Program-made: the position numbers and the translations under genes | The notes under the pieces: generated by a model | The model's database searches: none | Told to the model about the DNA's origin: nothing | The model's input: only the letters and a program-made list of their open reading frames with translations | Shown here: piece by piece, positions 31,961 through 42,974 of the stretch | Layout of the letters: each line of letters starts with the position of its first letter | How positions within the stretch are numbered: the stretch's first letter is position 1 | Assembly (NCBI GenBank): GCA_028583415.1 | Contig: CM053276.1 | Span: forward strand, 62,725,510-62,789,509 | Origin: Protea cynaroides | Taxonomy: Eukaryota > Streptophyta > Magnoliopsida > Proteales > Proteaceae | Reading direction: 5' to 3' | DNA length: 64,000 nt

Positions 31961-31978
31961 GATACCCCTCTTCAATCG
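31961..31978 (-). other. Polypurine tract of element C
   Basis: On the minus strand GATTGAAGAGGGGTATC stands right before the 3' LTR (TGTCAGCACC). Confidence 0.75.
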
Positions 31979-32127
31979 AAATTGTACTAATTGAGACTGA
32001 AGACAAGAAGACCCCAGTTTTACCACAACCATTATTGGAAAGCTAAGTAAAACAAAACACGGGTTCTCTTGAGTAGTGGCCATGACGACCTTGGAACTCT
32101 CAAAACGGACCCGAAAAAACAAAAAAT

Positions 32128-32715
32128 GAGCTTTCACGCATTTCACAGAACCGCTCGGGGAGATTATTCCTCAACAAAGGAATCAAATCTCAAAAGCAAA
32201 ACTGACACCTTGCACATGCAAGCCCCAAAGTCAGAATCAAAGGCGAGCTTTCACGCATTTAGCGAAACTGCTCGGGGAGATTATTCCACAACAACGGAAC
32301 CAAATCTCAAAAGCGAAACTGACACCCCGCACACACGAGCCCCAAAGTCAGAATTGAAGGCGAGCTTTTACGCATTTAGCTGTACCACTCGGGGAGATTA
32401 TTCCGCAACAATGGAACTAAATCTCAAAAGTGAAACTGACACCCGCACATGCGAGCCCCAAAGTCAAAATCGAAAGCGAGCTTTCACGCATTTAACGGAA
32501 CCGCTCGGGGAGATTATTCTGCAACAACGAAACTAAATCTCAAAAGCGAAACTGACACCTTGCACACGCGAGCCCCAAAGTCAGAATCGAAGGCGAGCTT
32601 TCACACATTTAGCGGAACCGCTCGAGGAGATTATTCCACAACAACGGAACCAAATCTCAAAAGCAAAACTGACACCTCGCACACGCGAGCCCCAAAGTCA
32701 GAATCGAAGACGAAA
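32128..32715. repeat. 117-bp tandem repeat array in 3' untranslated region of C (5 copies)
   Basis: Five units start near 32128, 32244, 32362, 32476 and 32595, with GAGCTTTCACGCATTTAG, CTCGGGGAGATTATTCC and GCCCCAAAGTCAGAATC in each. A period of about 117 bp is a multiple of three, so the plus strand shows a repeated 39-residue open frame, antisense to the element. Tandem repeats in this place are known from Ogre/Tat elements. I do not regard it as protein-coding. Confidence 0.9.
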
Positions 32716-33149
32716 GGCTAGTACCTCAATAAACAAGGACCGCATTAGTGCGAACTGTCAAAACTCGTCAGACAAAAGCTGAGACATCCTATACTCAGTA
32801 GGATCCCAACCATAAGAGATTCACCGACGATGCATGGGATGAATCAAAAGATAGGCAAGCTCAAGACAAACTACACAAGAGTTAAATACTTGAGGAAGAT
32901 ATCAAGCATCAATCATAGGATGAATAAAGCAATAAATGGTGATGAAATAACTAAGATGACCAATGTGGAGATTTTCATTCAAAGTCAGAAGCAAACATCA
33001 CAATGCCAGTGTACTAAATGTAAACATCAGTGCATATAAGTACAAAACATTGTTAATTCAAGTAACAAAGGACCTGGGATATCCCTAAGGGACAAACACT
33101 TAGATGGGGGAAACCACAGGTAGGGTTCTAGTTAAAACCATGGTAGGCC
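32716..33149. other. 3' untranslated stretch of element C
   Basis: Lies between the tandem repeats and the extra ORF. AT-rich, no ORF or motif I can support. Confidence 0.5.
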
Positions 33150-34152
33150 GGTTCTCTCAAGCAGAGGCAATGTTTTGAACCAAATCTGGAGTTAGCTCCC
33201 TGCAAGGCACTGGCTCATCAAGAGATTCATGTACAAGAGGTGGTAGGCCATGCTGTTGATGAAGTCGATTCGGAGAGTAGAACGTCGTATGTGTAAGACC
33301 CATAAGTTGGATATGAGTGCCACCCGGGGTGCTCGTTACAATGCAATTATCTCTCCACCAGCTACAACCCTACCGGATGTCTGCAGATCTGATCATGGTG
33401 AGCCGGCTTGGCCAATCTATCTCTTTATGGAAGTCTGCACCATTGGCTCTCCCCCAGTATTGGTTGTGTGTGAACTCGGGAACTTGTAGAGCTGGAATCA
33501 AACTCAATCTCTCTAAGATCCAATACTGCAGTAAATGCGGCGACCCTATACATCGATCCAAATCAAACTTGTTGTTATGCCTCGCCATCACATCAAGGCC
33601 ATTCAAAGTTTCTACCAATACAGTTGGTATAAAATCACCACCATCATTAGCATGGATAATGAGGTACACTATGGCTGGGGATTCTGAGTGCTTCTGGCTT
33701 CTTAGCAAGTAACGAGCGATCATGCAGTATATGAATACTCTTCCCCTCTATAGCTTTGCTTGGAAGTCCTCAAGGTCTTTGCGTGCATACTTTTTTGTCA
33801 TTTCCTAGATGTCCAATTCTCCCATTCTTGAAGAAAACTTTGACTTCTTACTCCACTCGAAGTGTTCTCAGATCTTCTGAGTGTACTCGCCCCGAAGCGG
33901 AGGTTTGAAGATCCTCTCCCTGTAAGGGTACATCAGACATGCTCTAAATTCTTCCACTGTAGGGCACATCATTGCATCACCAAATTTGAAGACGTGCATT
34001 GAGGGGTCCCATAATTTGGCGACTGCTTTCAACAGACCAGGACAGAGGCACATATTCTGAAGGCCACATAGGGCTTCAAGATGATATGGCTTTAAAGGTG
34101 AGGTGTCTCTCCCAGAGTTGAACCATTCCCACTTCCTAAGACCTTTGTTCAT
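33150..34152 (-). pseudogene. Extra ORF of element C downstream of pol: DUF7745-like plant mobile-type protein
   Basis: The minus strand, same sense as pol, reads MNKGLRKWEWFNSGR, then LLKAVAKLWDPSMHVFKFGD and CPTVEEFRACL (34152-33868). After two or three stops follow FIPTVLVETLNGLDVM and GSPHLLQYWILERL (33723-33370). The order 'WDP..F.F.D..PT.EEF' then 'GSP.LLQ.W..E.L' resembles a plant-specific family often found next to retroelements (DUF7745 type, related to plant mobile domains). It fits an accessory gene placed between integrase and the 3' LTR. Function unknown. Stops near 33866, 33810 and 33745 disable it. Confidence 0.6.
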
Positions 34153-34840
34153 GTTGTCGTGTAGCTGTCAAACAAAAGGGTCAATCTTGTACATCACAAA
34201 AGTAGTAAACAAAGGGTTCAAGCCCACAATAAAGTGTTCATACAGTTGAGAGGTCTCCCACTTAGGAGTGCATAAACATGAATATTTGAATGCATTCTAA
34301 TAAATCATGTATAGCTTTACTGCATATTATAGCTATGTCTATGCACTACATCCTAATAGTCAGACCAAGTGCAAAGAAGATGAAGGCCTAGCTAGGCTGA
34401 CAATAAGCTGTCCACATGGTTGACCATGGGAGGATCTTTGGGGTGCTTATGTAGAATGACTGATCCCCAAGAGAGGATGCCACCTTTTGAGCAAAGAAAC
34501 ATGGACCTTGGAATTTGGGACGTCATCGAATGGATGAACGACAGATGAATTTCAGTCGAGTTATAGGATCGTAAATGTATAGAATGACCTACTCACGAGA
34601 GACAGTGCCATACAGATTCGCTCACAAAGGAAGGAGGCCAAAGATGTAAACTCTGGGAATCCATTGGATTGGAGAACGGGAGAAGAGTTTCGGCCATAGA
34701 AGGATTTCTTTCCCTGATAATGATGAGAAGACACGATCTTTTAGCTGATAGTAAGCCCGATTAGATCGAAGAGGTCCAAGGTTTCACAAACTATGGAAGT
34801 CCAACCCCCTCTTTTTTTCTTTTTTTTAGGGGTAGAACTA
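34153..34840. other. Spacer between integrase and extra ORF of C
   Basis: About 690 bp with no supported ORF on either strand; short frames only. Confidence 0.5.
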
Positions 34841-36140
34841 AACATAGTAGTTCTTTACCTGATCCAGATTCGTCAGATACTGCAATTCTTTGCCATCAAG
34901 GTCGGTCAACCGTATAGCCTTGCTTGGGAGGATTTCTTTGATAATAAAAGGTCTGCTCCAGTTTGGACGGAACTTACCTCTAGGGTCATGTATAGGAGCC
35001 CTCTACTCTTTTAGCACCAAGTATCCAACAACCAAGTGACGAGGATGTACTTTCTTATTGAAGGTGGCAGCAATCCTCTATTGATACTTCTTTGAATTGT
35101 CTACAGCCCTCATCCTTTTTTCATCAATACAATTTAATTCCTCATATCTCGCTAGCCTCCATTCGACCTCAGAGATCTTAGATTCCATAAGGGTCCTCAA
35201 GGAAGGGACATCTAATTGAATGGGAAGAACTGCCTCCATACCATAAACTAAGGAGTAGGTAGTTGCTCTTGTAGATGTCCTAACCGAAGTGCGGTAGACC
35301 CATAAAGCATAGGGAAGCTTATCCGCCCAGTCCGTGTTAGTTTGTGCCATCTTCTGCAAGATAACCTTGATGTTCTTGTTAGCTACCTCGACTGCCCCAT
35401 TTGTCTGTGGGCGATAAGGAGAAGACCTATGCTGATTGATATTGAACTTCTCCCACAAGTCTTGCACCTTACCCCTGAAATGTGTACCTTAATCATATAT
35501 CAAATCCTGAAGCATGCTATGGCAGCAAATGATGTACTCCTGTAAGAACTTGGCCACTTTGTTGGCAGTGAGCTTGGCATAGGACTGTGCCTCCACCCAC
35601 TTCGTGAAATAATCTATGGAAACCAAGATAAATTCATGTCCATTGGATGCCTTGGGGTTTATCTTCCCAATCACATCTATGCCCCAGGTCGAAAATGGAC
35701 AAGGAGAGCTCAAAGTATGCAACTCTACTGGGGGCACGTGGATAAGATTGGCAAATATCTGGCACTTGTGACATCTTTTCACAAAGTCGACACAGTCTGC
35801 TTCCATTGTGTTTCAATAATACCCCAAGCGTAGGATCTTTTTAGCAAGCATCCTGGCATTCTTGTGGGGTCCACATATCCCTTCATGGATTTGTTCAATA
35901 ATATTCCGGGCCTGTTCCTCATCGACACAAACCAGCTGGACTCCATCATAAGACCTCTTATATAGAATATCTTCACATAATATGAATTGGGAAGCACGTC
36001 TCCTCAGGGTTTTCTTCTCTCTTGATGTCGCATCTGCAGGGTATTTAGATTCCCTGATGAAATCCACTATAGGGGCAAACCAAGGTCGACCGTCTGCTGT
36101 TAGCGCATTGACCTCTTTATCCATGTAAGCCGGCTGTATC
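34841..36140 (-). pseudogene. pol: pol of element C: integrase
   Basis: Frame continues from RNase H across the D insertion (ITERMIQ|PAYMDKEVNAL). Zinc-binding part: IHEGICGPH and CHKCQIFA. Core: TWGIDVIGKI (first Asp), LIYD (second Asp, followed by TAA where a Gln is usual) and NGAVEVANK (Glu). C-terminus: PRGKFRPNWSRPF and LTDLDGKELQYL, ending near 34841. No chromodomain, as expected for Tat. Stops near 35812 and 35484 break it. Integrase would insert element DNA into chromosomes. Confidence 0.9.
36136..36140 (+). repeat. Target-site duplication GTATC of element D (left copy)
   Basis: GTATC here and at 45506-45510, exactly flanking D. Confidence 0.95.
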
Positions 36141-36503
36141 TGTAAGACCCGCACGCCACGAACCCGGCCTACCTTTATATTTTGTGTCGGGACCCGTCTA
36201 CATATCATGGTCAAGCCAAGTGGACCAAGTGTGTGAAGAAAAACCAAGACCCAATATGAAAATTTACCCAAAAACAGTCAAAATGAGGGTAGGGTCGCAT
36301 GTTTAAACAGGCAGGTCCAACCCTCCCATCGACCCTCAACCATGGGTCGCAGGGTCTATGAGTTGTCTGACCCTCCCATCGACCCTCACCATCGACCCTC
36401 GGTACTCGGGAAAAACAGCACGAACCGAAAATTAGGAAACCTTCCTAATTTCGATTGGAACCTTTCCTAAACTTAATGGGACTTATTTTGGGAGGTTTTA
36501 CCC

Positions 36504-36520
36504 TATAAATAGGACGTCCC
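36504..36520 (+). promoter_or_regulatory. TATA box and GGACGTCC palindrome of D 5' LTR
   Basis: TATAAATAGGACGTCCC. In the 3' LTR (43507 onward) the box has decayed to TAAAAATA, while the palindrome is kept. Confidence 0.7.
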
Positions 36521-38111
36521 AAAGCCTCTTTCACTCCTTTTACAACCCTAATTGGATTGAGAGAAAGAGAAGAGAAGGAAGAGAAGAAGAGAAGGAAAAC
36601 TTGAAGAAAAGGCTAAGGCAGAAGAGGAAATTCAGAGGAACTCTGAATCTCAGCAAACCTAAGGTATGAATACATTCCCCATGATTTATTTAAGACTTTA
36701 GAATGGTTTATGAAGAAGATATGACTTTGAAGAAACCCAAATCATCCATCCATGGTTTCGTTTCAATGGAAACCATGGAGGAGATCATTAAAAACCATGT
36801 AGGTGAATAAAGTATAGTTCTAAACCATAGAACATGTATAGAATGGATTGTGGAAGTAAGTCATAGGACCCAACCATGAAAGAGAGAACGAAATCTGATA
36901 TTTTCGACACAAACCATGGAGGGTCACACCTAGGGTCGATGGCAGATCCGACCCTAGCATCTACCCTCAGTGTTCGGGAAGTTCAGATTAGGGGGAGAGT
37001 CGCACCCAGGGTCGATCATGACTCCGACCCTACCTCCGACCCTCGGTTAACAGAATGGTTTTTAAATTCTGAATAAATTCTAATTAAATTTTATCGGCTT
37101 TGTTAGGTCTTCTAGCAATATAATAACATTATAAAGGTGATTCTAAAGCTTGGAAGAGGATCTATTAACAAGCTAAGGTGAGGGAACAAGACCTAAACTA
37201 ACTGGTTAAGAATAAACTGTTTTATTTCTTGAGTCCAATGCCATATTGATTCTATGCGTGTATGCTTGTATGTGCATTTAACATGTCATCCAATATTTAT
37301 ATTATTTGTTCATGCATATTTATTTTATTGTTTATAACATGATGATGATGATGATGATAGGAATAGACATGTGAATGTTTGTGTTTGGCTAGTGTATATG
37401 GTGCGGGTAGGGATGGTATCAACCGGTACAGCCATGACCGTTCTTCATGGGGTGTATATTGTGCCATGGTCTATTCAAGTCATGTCCACTAAGCAGGTGT
37501 TAGTGTGCTTGATGCGAGGGGAGCATCAGGGGGAGGACGTGGCATTGTGGTTCAGCCTGGTCACCAGACTCTAGCTCTATCTCTACTCAAGTCTTGTCCA
37601 CTAACATCGTCGTATCACCATTACATTAGCGGAACTAATATGTCGTAGAGTATCAGGGGGGGACGTGGCATTGTGGTTCAGCCTGGTCACCAGACCCTAG
37701 CTCTATCTTTATGGATGTATTGAGGGATGCTGGGGTGAGGCCTTGGATACATTGTATGACATTAGGGTTGGTTAGTTGCGAGCCCAGTTTGCAAGCCCTC
37801 GCCAACAGGGGCTTACGTGTTGGTATGGGCAACCGGTGCAGCCATGCCGTTTTCATGGGGTGTATATTGTCCATGGTGGGTGCATGTAGGGCAACGGTGC
37901 CATTTTCATTGGGCGTTTCCACACACTCGTGTATAGAGGTGCGGTGGCCACCTATCCTTTCTATAGCACATTGCAAACTTATATACCAGACCAAAGATAT
38001 GAATTGAATGCATGCATATGTATTGTTGCATTGTTTTGTTTACTCAATGAGCTCAAGTTGGAGAGCTGACCCTCGCGCGCGCAATTCTTTTTAGTTTCGG
38101 ATATTGCAGGT

Positions 38112-38201
38112 ACTATGATTGAAGATTATGTCAACACGCCAACATATGAACATGTGGTGGCTATGATGAGCAAGCTGTGGAGGACGTACATGGTTCGTTA
38201 A
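38112..38201 (+). pseudogene. LTR-encoded frame (D 5' copy, frameshifted)
   Basis: After TTGCAGGT the frame starts as in the other families (IEDYVNTPTYEHVVAM) but a small deletion after that Met shifts it, so it stops at TAA near 38199 without the CECxxC end. D's 3' LTR shares the lesion. Confidence 0.4.
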
Positions 38202-38498
38202 ACGAGCGTTTCAATGGTGGATACGTTTAGTGTTTAGTTTTCGTATTTGGGTATTGTAATATGTATTAAATTATGTTTTGGTTACATGGAAATAAATGGA
38301 ATATTAATTATTTATCATGATTAGACCTCAGTTCATTATCTGTAAGACTTCCGCTATTTACTTTATTACCTCTGATTAATGTGGAATGTGTTTTGGTTTA
38401 TCATATGTGGGATAGCCTATTTTGAGATCCTGGTTGAACCGTTGGTTTATTGACGGTTCATCACACCATTCTGGTTGGTGCAGAATTGGGGTGTGACA

Positions 38499-38513
38499 AC
38501 TTGGTATCAGAGT
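38499..38513 (+). other. Primer-binding site of element D
   Basis: ACTTGGTATCAGAGT, one base off the initiator tRNA-Met complement. Confidence 0.9.
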
Positions 38514-38548
38514 ATCTCGTAAGCCTTACCCATTAAACCTGAATACTT

Positions 38549-39240
38549 TCACTGGAGTCCATGAACTGAGTTAGGATAAATTAAAAGCTTTAATACAAAC
38601 AAACTATAAGCACCTGTGTTGGTTGAGACAGAAATTAAACAAGATGATAATGTACATATAAAAGGTGGAACCATATATATACACTCACACAGAAAGAGAA
38701 GACAAAAAAAAATTATCCTAATAAACAAACGATATAGGGTATTACCTATAGTTGGGTAGTTATCCAAGTGTACAAGGATATAGTACAGTGGCATGAAGGG
38801 AGCTTCTGTAAAGCAGAAAATTAAATACCGAGTTGGTACTCACAAGATGTGAAACTCGATGTATGACAAAGGAAGGAGAAAATGGCTAGTAATGACTAAT
38901 TCCCCGCAAAGGTAAAGGGAAAGATCTCGGGCTAAATCCGACAGAGATAAGAGAATAATGGCCACACATTAAGAATAAGAGCAACTATGAAGAAGCTTAA
39001 ACTATACCCCTGGGTGACATGGAGACTCAGGGTGAGATCCACCACAAGCTGATCCATTACTCGCTGAGCATTAAGAAGAGGTTGCAACTTGACCCCACCA
39101 CTATCAGGGTCGAGAATGGGTAATGAAAACTCATCTGAGTTGGTAATCAGATTAAAGCAAATAAGAGGAAATGAACAACCAGGCCACTCCAGCCAACCAC
39201 CTGGACTACCAATTACCTTGGTCACGGTTGTCATAAACTT
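38549..39240 (-). pseudogene. Antisense ORF remnant of element D
   Basis: Corresponds in place to the antisense ORFs of E, B and A, but only short patches are left. The minus strand has QLVVDLTLSLHVTQ (39050-39000), matching the ELTASLQMTQTQ coiled coil of E. The N-terminal domain is gone. A related piece survives at 7266-7890. Confidence 0.5.
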
Positions 39241-39626
39241 GACCCAATAAAATACAAGAGCAACAACAGATGAGACCGACTATGGAAGTTGCTATGTAAA
39301 TCACTATCCAAGTTGCTGATGCTATATCAACACCTCCGGGTCAAACTAAGTACGGTACCAATTGGTAGCATCACTGTACCCCAATACCTGTTAACTATAA
39401 CACAGTGCCTACCACACAGAAAGTCTCAGTAATGCATACCCCAATGCAGAAATTTGGAGCACAACAAGCAGTGTATCAAGGTGGTTACCCTTATCAGCCA
39501 CCGATATATGGGAAAATTGCATCATGGCAGAATGATCCGAAAAGGATTGAGAAATATTTTCTGAAGATTAAGCCTCAAACGTTTTCAGCAAAGGATCAAA
39601 TCTATTATGGCCATATATCTAGATAG
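39241..39626 (+). pseudogene. gag: Decayed partial gag (first gag copy) of element D
   Basis: Reads QQQMRPTMEVA (Gln-rich part), AVYQGGYPYQPPIYGK and KRIEKYFLKIKPQTF, which align to the N-terminal half of the intact gag further on (GGYQYQPPMYGAY, GHFLKMKPKEF). It stops at 39625. So D holds two gag sequences in a row, one dead and one whole. Confidence 0.65.
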
Positions 39627-40151
39627 GTTTATATAGGATGCGGTGCATTATTGATTTACTCTTATGATTATAGAGGATGCACATACCAGATTTTAATTTC
39701 TCGTACATTAACAGGATACCTTCTTGATTTAACCTGTCAATTGGAGTTATAGATATTGTTTCTTTAGTATTAGTCCTGATTATACCAATCTGAACCACTA
39801 TCATGATCGACAACATGAACAGTGATATGAACTGAATGAATAGTTAAATGTTTAATTGTGTTGAGCGTACATCTTCTAATTTATACCTGATTTACTGATG
39901 TATGAAAGCTTCTCCAGATTTACTCTTGTAGTGCCTTGACCAATGGCATTATATACTCGGGAAAAATGGATGATTTCCCAGGGTTAGATACTGAGGGTCG
40001 GATACCCATCGACCCCACCATCGACCCTGCATAGAAAAGACAGTATTTTTCACTGAATGATCTGAAAAATTTGAAAATACCATTGGTTAGTGTATCCAAA
40101 TATGAGAATGAAGTATATAATGATTGCCTCACGTATTCTATCACTTTTCAG
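39627..40151. other. Spacer between the two gag copies of D
   Basis: AT-rich, no ORF. A short cluster GGGTCGGATACCCATCGACC near 39994 echoes the motif clusters found upstream of antisense ORFs in E, A and B. Ends at the gag splice acceptor. Confidence 0.5.
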
Positions 40152-40174
40152 GCACTACACCACCAGAATAGGAA

Positions 40175-41374
40175 ATGGCTGGGCAAAGAGGGAACAGACG
40201 CGGACGTAACCAAATCCCACCACCACCACGGGTAGATGAAACCAGTCATGAAATTCCTAAAGTACCAGGGAATCCAAACGTGGCACCGCCAGGAGCTAAT
40301 GGTCAGGAAAATCCTATAAACTTGCCAGCCCCACCTATAGATTTAGTCACAATCGTAATGAACTTGGCACAACAACTGCAACAAATACAACAGGTGCAAA
40401 CTAATATGCAAGCTGCCATAGGCATGGTTTTTCCAGCTGCACATACGACACAGATGCCAGCAGGACAGGCAAGAACAATACCAGGGGGAAATAATGCAGT
40501 ACCCCATGCACCTCAAACACCAGTCATGCAAGCTCCAGTGCAGAACCCTGAGATAGCTCAAGGTGGATACCAGTACCAACCACCTATGTATGGGGCCTAT
40601 GCTCCGTATCATTTAGACCGCTCCAGACTGGTCGGGCATTTTCTTAAGATGAAGCCCAAAGAATTCGATGGTAAGCAAGCAGATCCTTTGTGGCCGGCAC
40701 ACTGGATTGACGAAATGGAAAGAAATTTTATGATGATGACCGTAAATGAGGAGGAGAAAGTGTTGTGTGCCACATTTATGCTCAAGAACGATGCACACCA
40801 TTGGTGGAAGTCTACCAGGACATATCTATTAACCAAACACACCCACTTGACTTGGGATATATACAAAGAGGCATTCTTTGAGAAATACTTCCCTAGAAGT
40901 TTTAGAGATTCTATGGAGAGAGAGTTCCTGAGTTTATATCAGGGGCAGATGACTGTCGACGCATATCAACAGCATTATGAGGAGCTGTTTTTCTTTGCAC
41001 CAGTCAGTATGCAAGAGGAGGATACGAAAATCCGAAGGTTCGTCATGGGACTTAGGGGAAGCATACGCGAACATGTTTTGGGACTGGAGAAGAAAATCTA
41101 CAATGAAGCTGTACAAATTGCTCGAGTGATAGAGTCGAGCCAGAAAGAGAACTATTTTACTCAAAATAGGGGAATAAAAAGGCCAAATGAAACTTTTTAC
41201 AACGGAGGCAACACCAAGGTATTCCAACCCTTCCGTACCCAAGGCTTCAATGCTGCAACCAAAACTATTTCAGCAACCCCACGGCAACCAAAGCAAAATG
41301 GTGAGGGGATCAGGTGTTTTAATTGCAACCAAGTAGGGCATGTCTCAAGAGAGTGTACTAAGCCCAGAAAATAA
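40175..41374 (+). CDS. gag: gag of element D, intact (399 aa)
   Basis: The only full-length, unbroken retroelement ORF in the window. N-terminus MAGQRGNRRGRNQIPPPP is basic and Pro-rich. Gln-rich segment LAQQLQQIQQVQTNMQAA around residue 70. Capsid core about 145-300 (WPAHWIDEMERNFMMMTVN, SLYQGQMTVDAYQQHYEEL, MGLRGSIREHVLGLEKK). Zinc knuckle CFNCNQVGHVSREC at about 380-393 with all CCHC ligands. It ends at TAA just past the knuckle, 67 bases before the putative gag-pol intron, so pol is cut off. ATG chosen by match to B, E and the acceptor at 40151. Gag forms the particle and packages RNA in the cytoplasm. Confidence 0.95.
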   Translation: MAGQRGNRRGRNQIPPPPRVDETSHEIPKVPGNPNVAPPGANGQENPINLPAPPIDLVTIVMNLAQQLQQIQQVQTNMQAAIGMVFPAAHTTQMPAGQARTIPGGNNAVPHAPQTPVMQAPVQNPEIAQGGYQYQPPMYGAYAPYHLDRSRLVGHFLKMKPKEFDGKQADPLWPAHWIDEMERNFMMMTVNEEEKVLCATFMLKNDAHHWWKSTRTYLLTKHTHLTWDIYKEAFFEKYFPRSFRDSMEREFLSLYQGQMTVDAYQQHYEELFFFAPVSMQEEDTKIRRFVMGLRGSIREHVLGLEKKIYNEAVQIARVIESSQKENYFTQNRGIKRPNETFYNGGNTKVFQPFRTQGFNAATKTISATPRQPKQNGEGIRCFNCNQVGHVSRECTKPRK

Positions 41375-41441
41375 CTACAGCAAGGAAGAGTTTACGCTGT
41401 TTCAGCCAAGGATGCTGCCGCATCGTCTGATGTGGTCACAG

Positions 41442-41510
41442 GTATGACCTGAACCTATCATTTTATGTTACATTGCATGAGCATGTAAACTAAATTAAAA
41501 CAAATCACAG
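41442..41510 (+). other. Putative gag-pol intron of element D (69 bp)
   Basis: GTGGTCACAG|GTATGACCTGA ... CAAATCACAG|GTATCG. Splicing gives V-T-G-I-V-P-S-N-G in frame; unspliced reads V-T-G-M-T-stop. A branch-like ACTAAAT lies ~20 bases before the AG. Confidence 0.65.
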
Positions 41511-42960
41511 GTATCGTACCTAGTAATGGCATTCCTGCCAAAGTGCTCTTTGATTATGGAGCTACTCATCCTTTTATATCTGTGTCATTTGGAAAGAAAC
41601 TAAATATACCCCTTAAATCTATAGATTACAAACTATTTATATGATCGCCAATGGGAATTATGAAGTCCAAGGAAGGACCCAGTATAAATGCTACCTTATG
41701 TTTTGCAGCAATAGATTTAGATTTGGAAGGAGTGTAACATATAATAGAAACTCGTGATGATCCAATTAAGCGAGAATTTATGGATGAACTTATGGGGTAA
41801 TAGTTCGTCGATTGCGCTTGTGGCATTAAAGATCATCTCTAAATTGATGGATGAAGTAGAAGTAGTAATTTTGTTAGGTTTGTATATAGGAACGGTGTAA
41901 GCAGACTTAGAAAAGGAAAACCCAACCCTGACTTTTGTTTTGGGAATGGAATTGCAGTATTGTAAACTATGTCAATGATTTGCCACTGACTCCCAAATCT
42001 GTTGACATGGTTGGGTGATTGTTGATCGCCTTATGAAGATAGCTCAGTCCATTGCTATACGACCTCGGTATGCTTTAGAGTGGTTAACTAAGCTATAGGG
42101 GAATAATATTTCCAGATTGAATGGTATGCATGAGAGCTTAGTGTCGATCGAAGGCTTATGCCTTATCTCGAAGTTTTGGGAGGATCTATAGAAAATAATG
42201 GGGACAAAGTCAAAGTTTAGTACTGCACTTTACCCCAAACCGATGGATAGTCGGGGCAGACTATACAGATTCTAGGAGATATGCCCCGAGCTTATCAAAT
42301 TGATTTCAAAGAGTTGGAGTTGAGAAGTTACCATGAATTGAAGATGCTACCAAGCTATCATGTAAATGTCACCCATATAGCATGGTACGGTAGAAATGTC
42401 AAACCCCTCTGGTTTGGAGTAAAGTCGATAGATGAAGAATTTTGAGACCTAAGGCTAATGAAGAAAACTATCGAGTGGCAGACAAGATCAAAGAAAAGGG
42501 GCAGGATAGCTCAAGTTGTCAGAGAGACACCAAGACCTTGAGTTCGCCATAAGTGACAAAGTATTCTTGAAGATATCATTTATGCGTAGTTTGAAACAAT
42601 TAGACAAGAAGGGAAAGTCATAATTTATATATGTGTTGGATCTTATAAACTTTGGGGAGACGTAGAAAAGTTGCATATCAATTAGCGTTACCGCTGTCCA
42701 TGTCTAGTGTGCATGATGTATTTCGTGTGTCACTGTTGAAGAAGTACATTAAAGATCCATATTAAAGGTATTGACCACGGAATCACTGGATTAGATAGAA
42801 TGTTTAACTATTGAGGGGGTACCAGCCTAGTTCACTATTGGGAAGGTACAATGTTTCCAAAGCCGGGATAATTATTATGTGAAGGTAACCTGGCAAAGAC
42901 AATACATGGAGAAGAGTGCATAGGAGGAAGAAGATGCAATGCGAAAATAGAATTCCCACC
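41511..42960 (+). pseudogene. pol: pol remnant of element D: protease, linker, integrase, chromodomain; RT/RNase H deleted
   Basis: Protease start reads VLFDYGATHPFIS, so the active-site DSG has become DYG. After 41640 the sequence passes, with no RT or RNase H, to the linker seen in A before integrase (LMDEVEVV.. near 41850; cf. A 55850). Integrase core fragments: VIVDRL, LARPRYALEW-like, then scattered patches to 42330, C-terminal GVHDVFRVSLLKKYI-like near 42705 and chromodomain traces to 42930. Stops and shifts throughout. Confidence 0.8.
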
Positions 42961-42974
42961 TATTGACTCCGAAG

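Larger units (their letters stand above)
36141..38498 (+). repeat. 5' LTR of element D
   Basis: TGTAAGACCCGCACGCC ... GGGGTGTGACA, 2358 bp. CGACCCTC motif clusters at about 36285-36405 and 36905-37055. TATAAATA at 36504-36511 then AGGACGTCCC. Donor CCTAAG|GTATGAAT at 36664. ATG run at 37340-37358. U5 inverted repeat TGAACCGT...ACGGTTCA at 38435-38460. Confidence 0.95.
36664..40151 (+). other. Putative sense leader intron of element D
   Basis: Donor CCTAAG|GTATGAAT at 36664 in the LTR, acceptor TCACTTTTCAG|GCACTACACC at 40151, 23 bases before the gag ATG. It would remove the PBS, antisense ORF remnant and the decayed first gag, leaving the intact gag as first ORF. Inferred from sequence only. 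Confidence 0.5.

Noticed and set aside
32069..32721. Repeat-rich ORF with 39-residue units, and a CRISPR-like look
   Set aside because: It is a head-to-tail 117-bp tandem array without spacers in a plant retroelement; antisense to the element, no domain.
34793..35014. Plus-strand ORFs over C's integrase
   Set aside because: Shadows of the minus-strand integrase frame.
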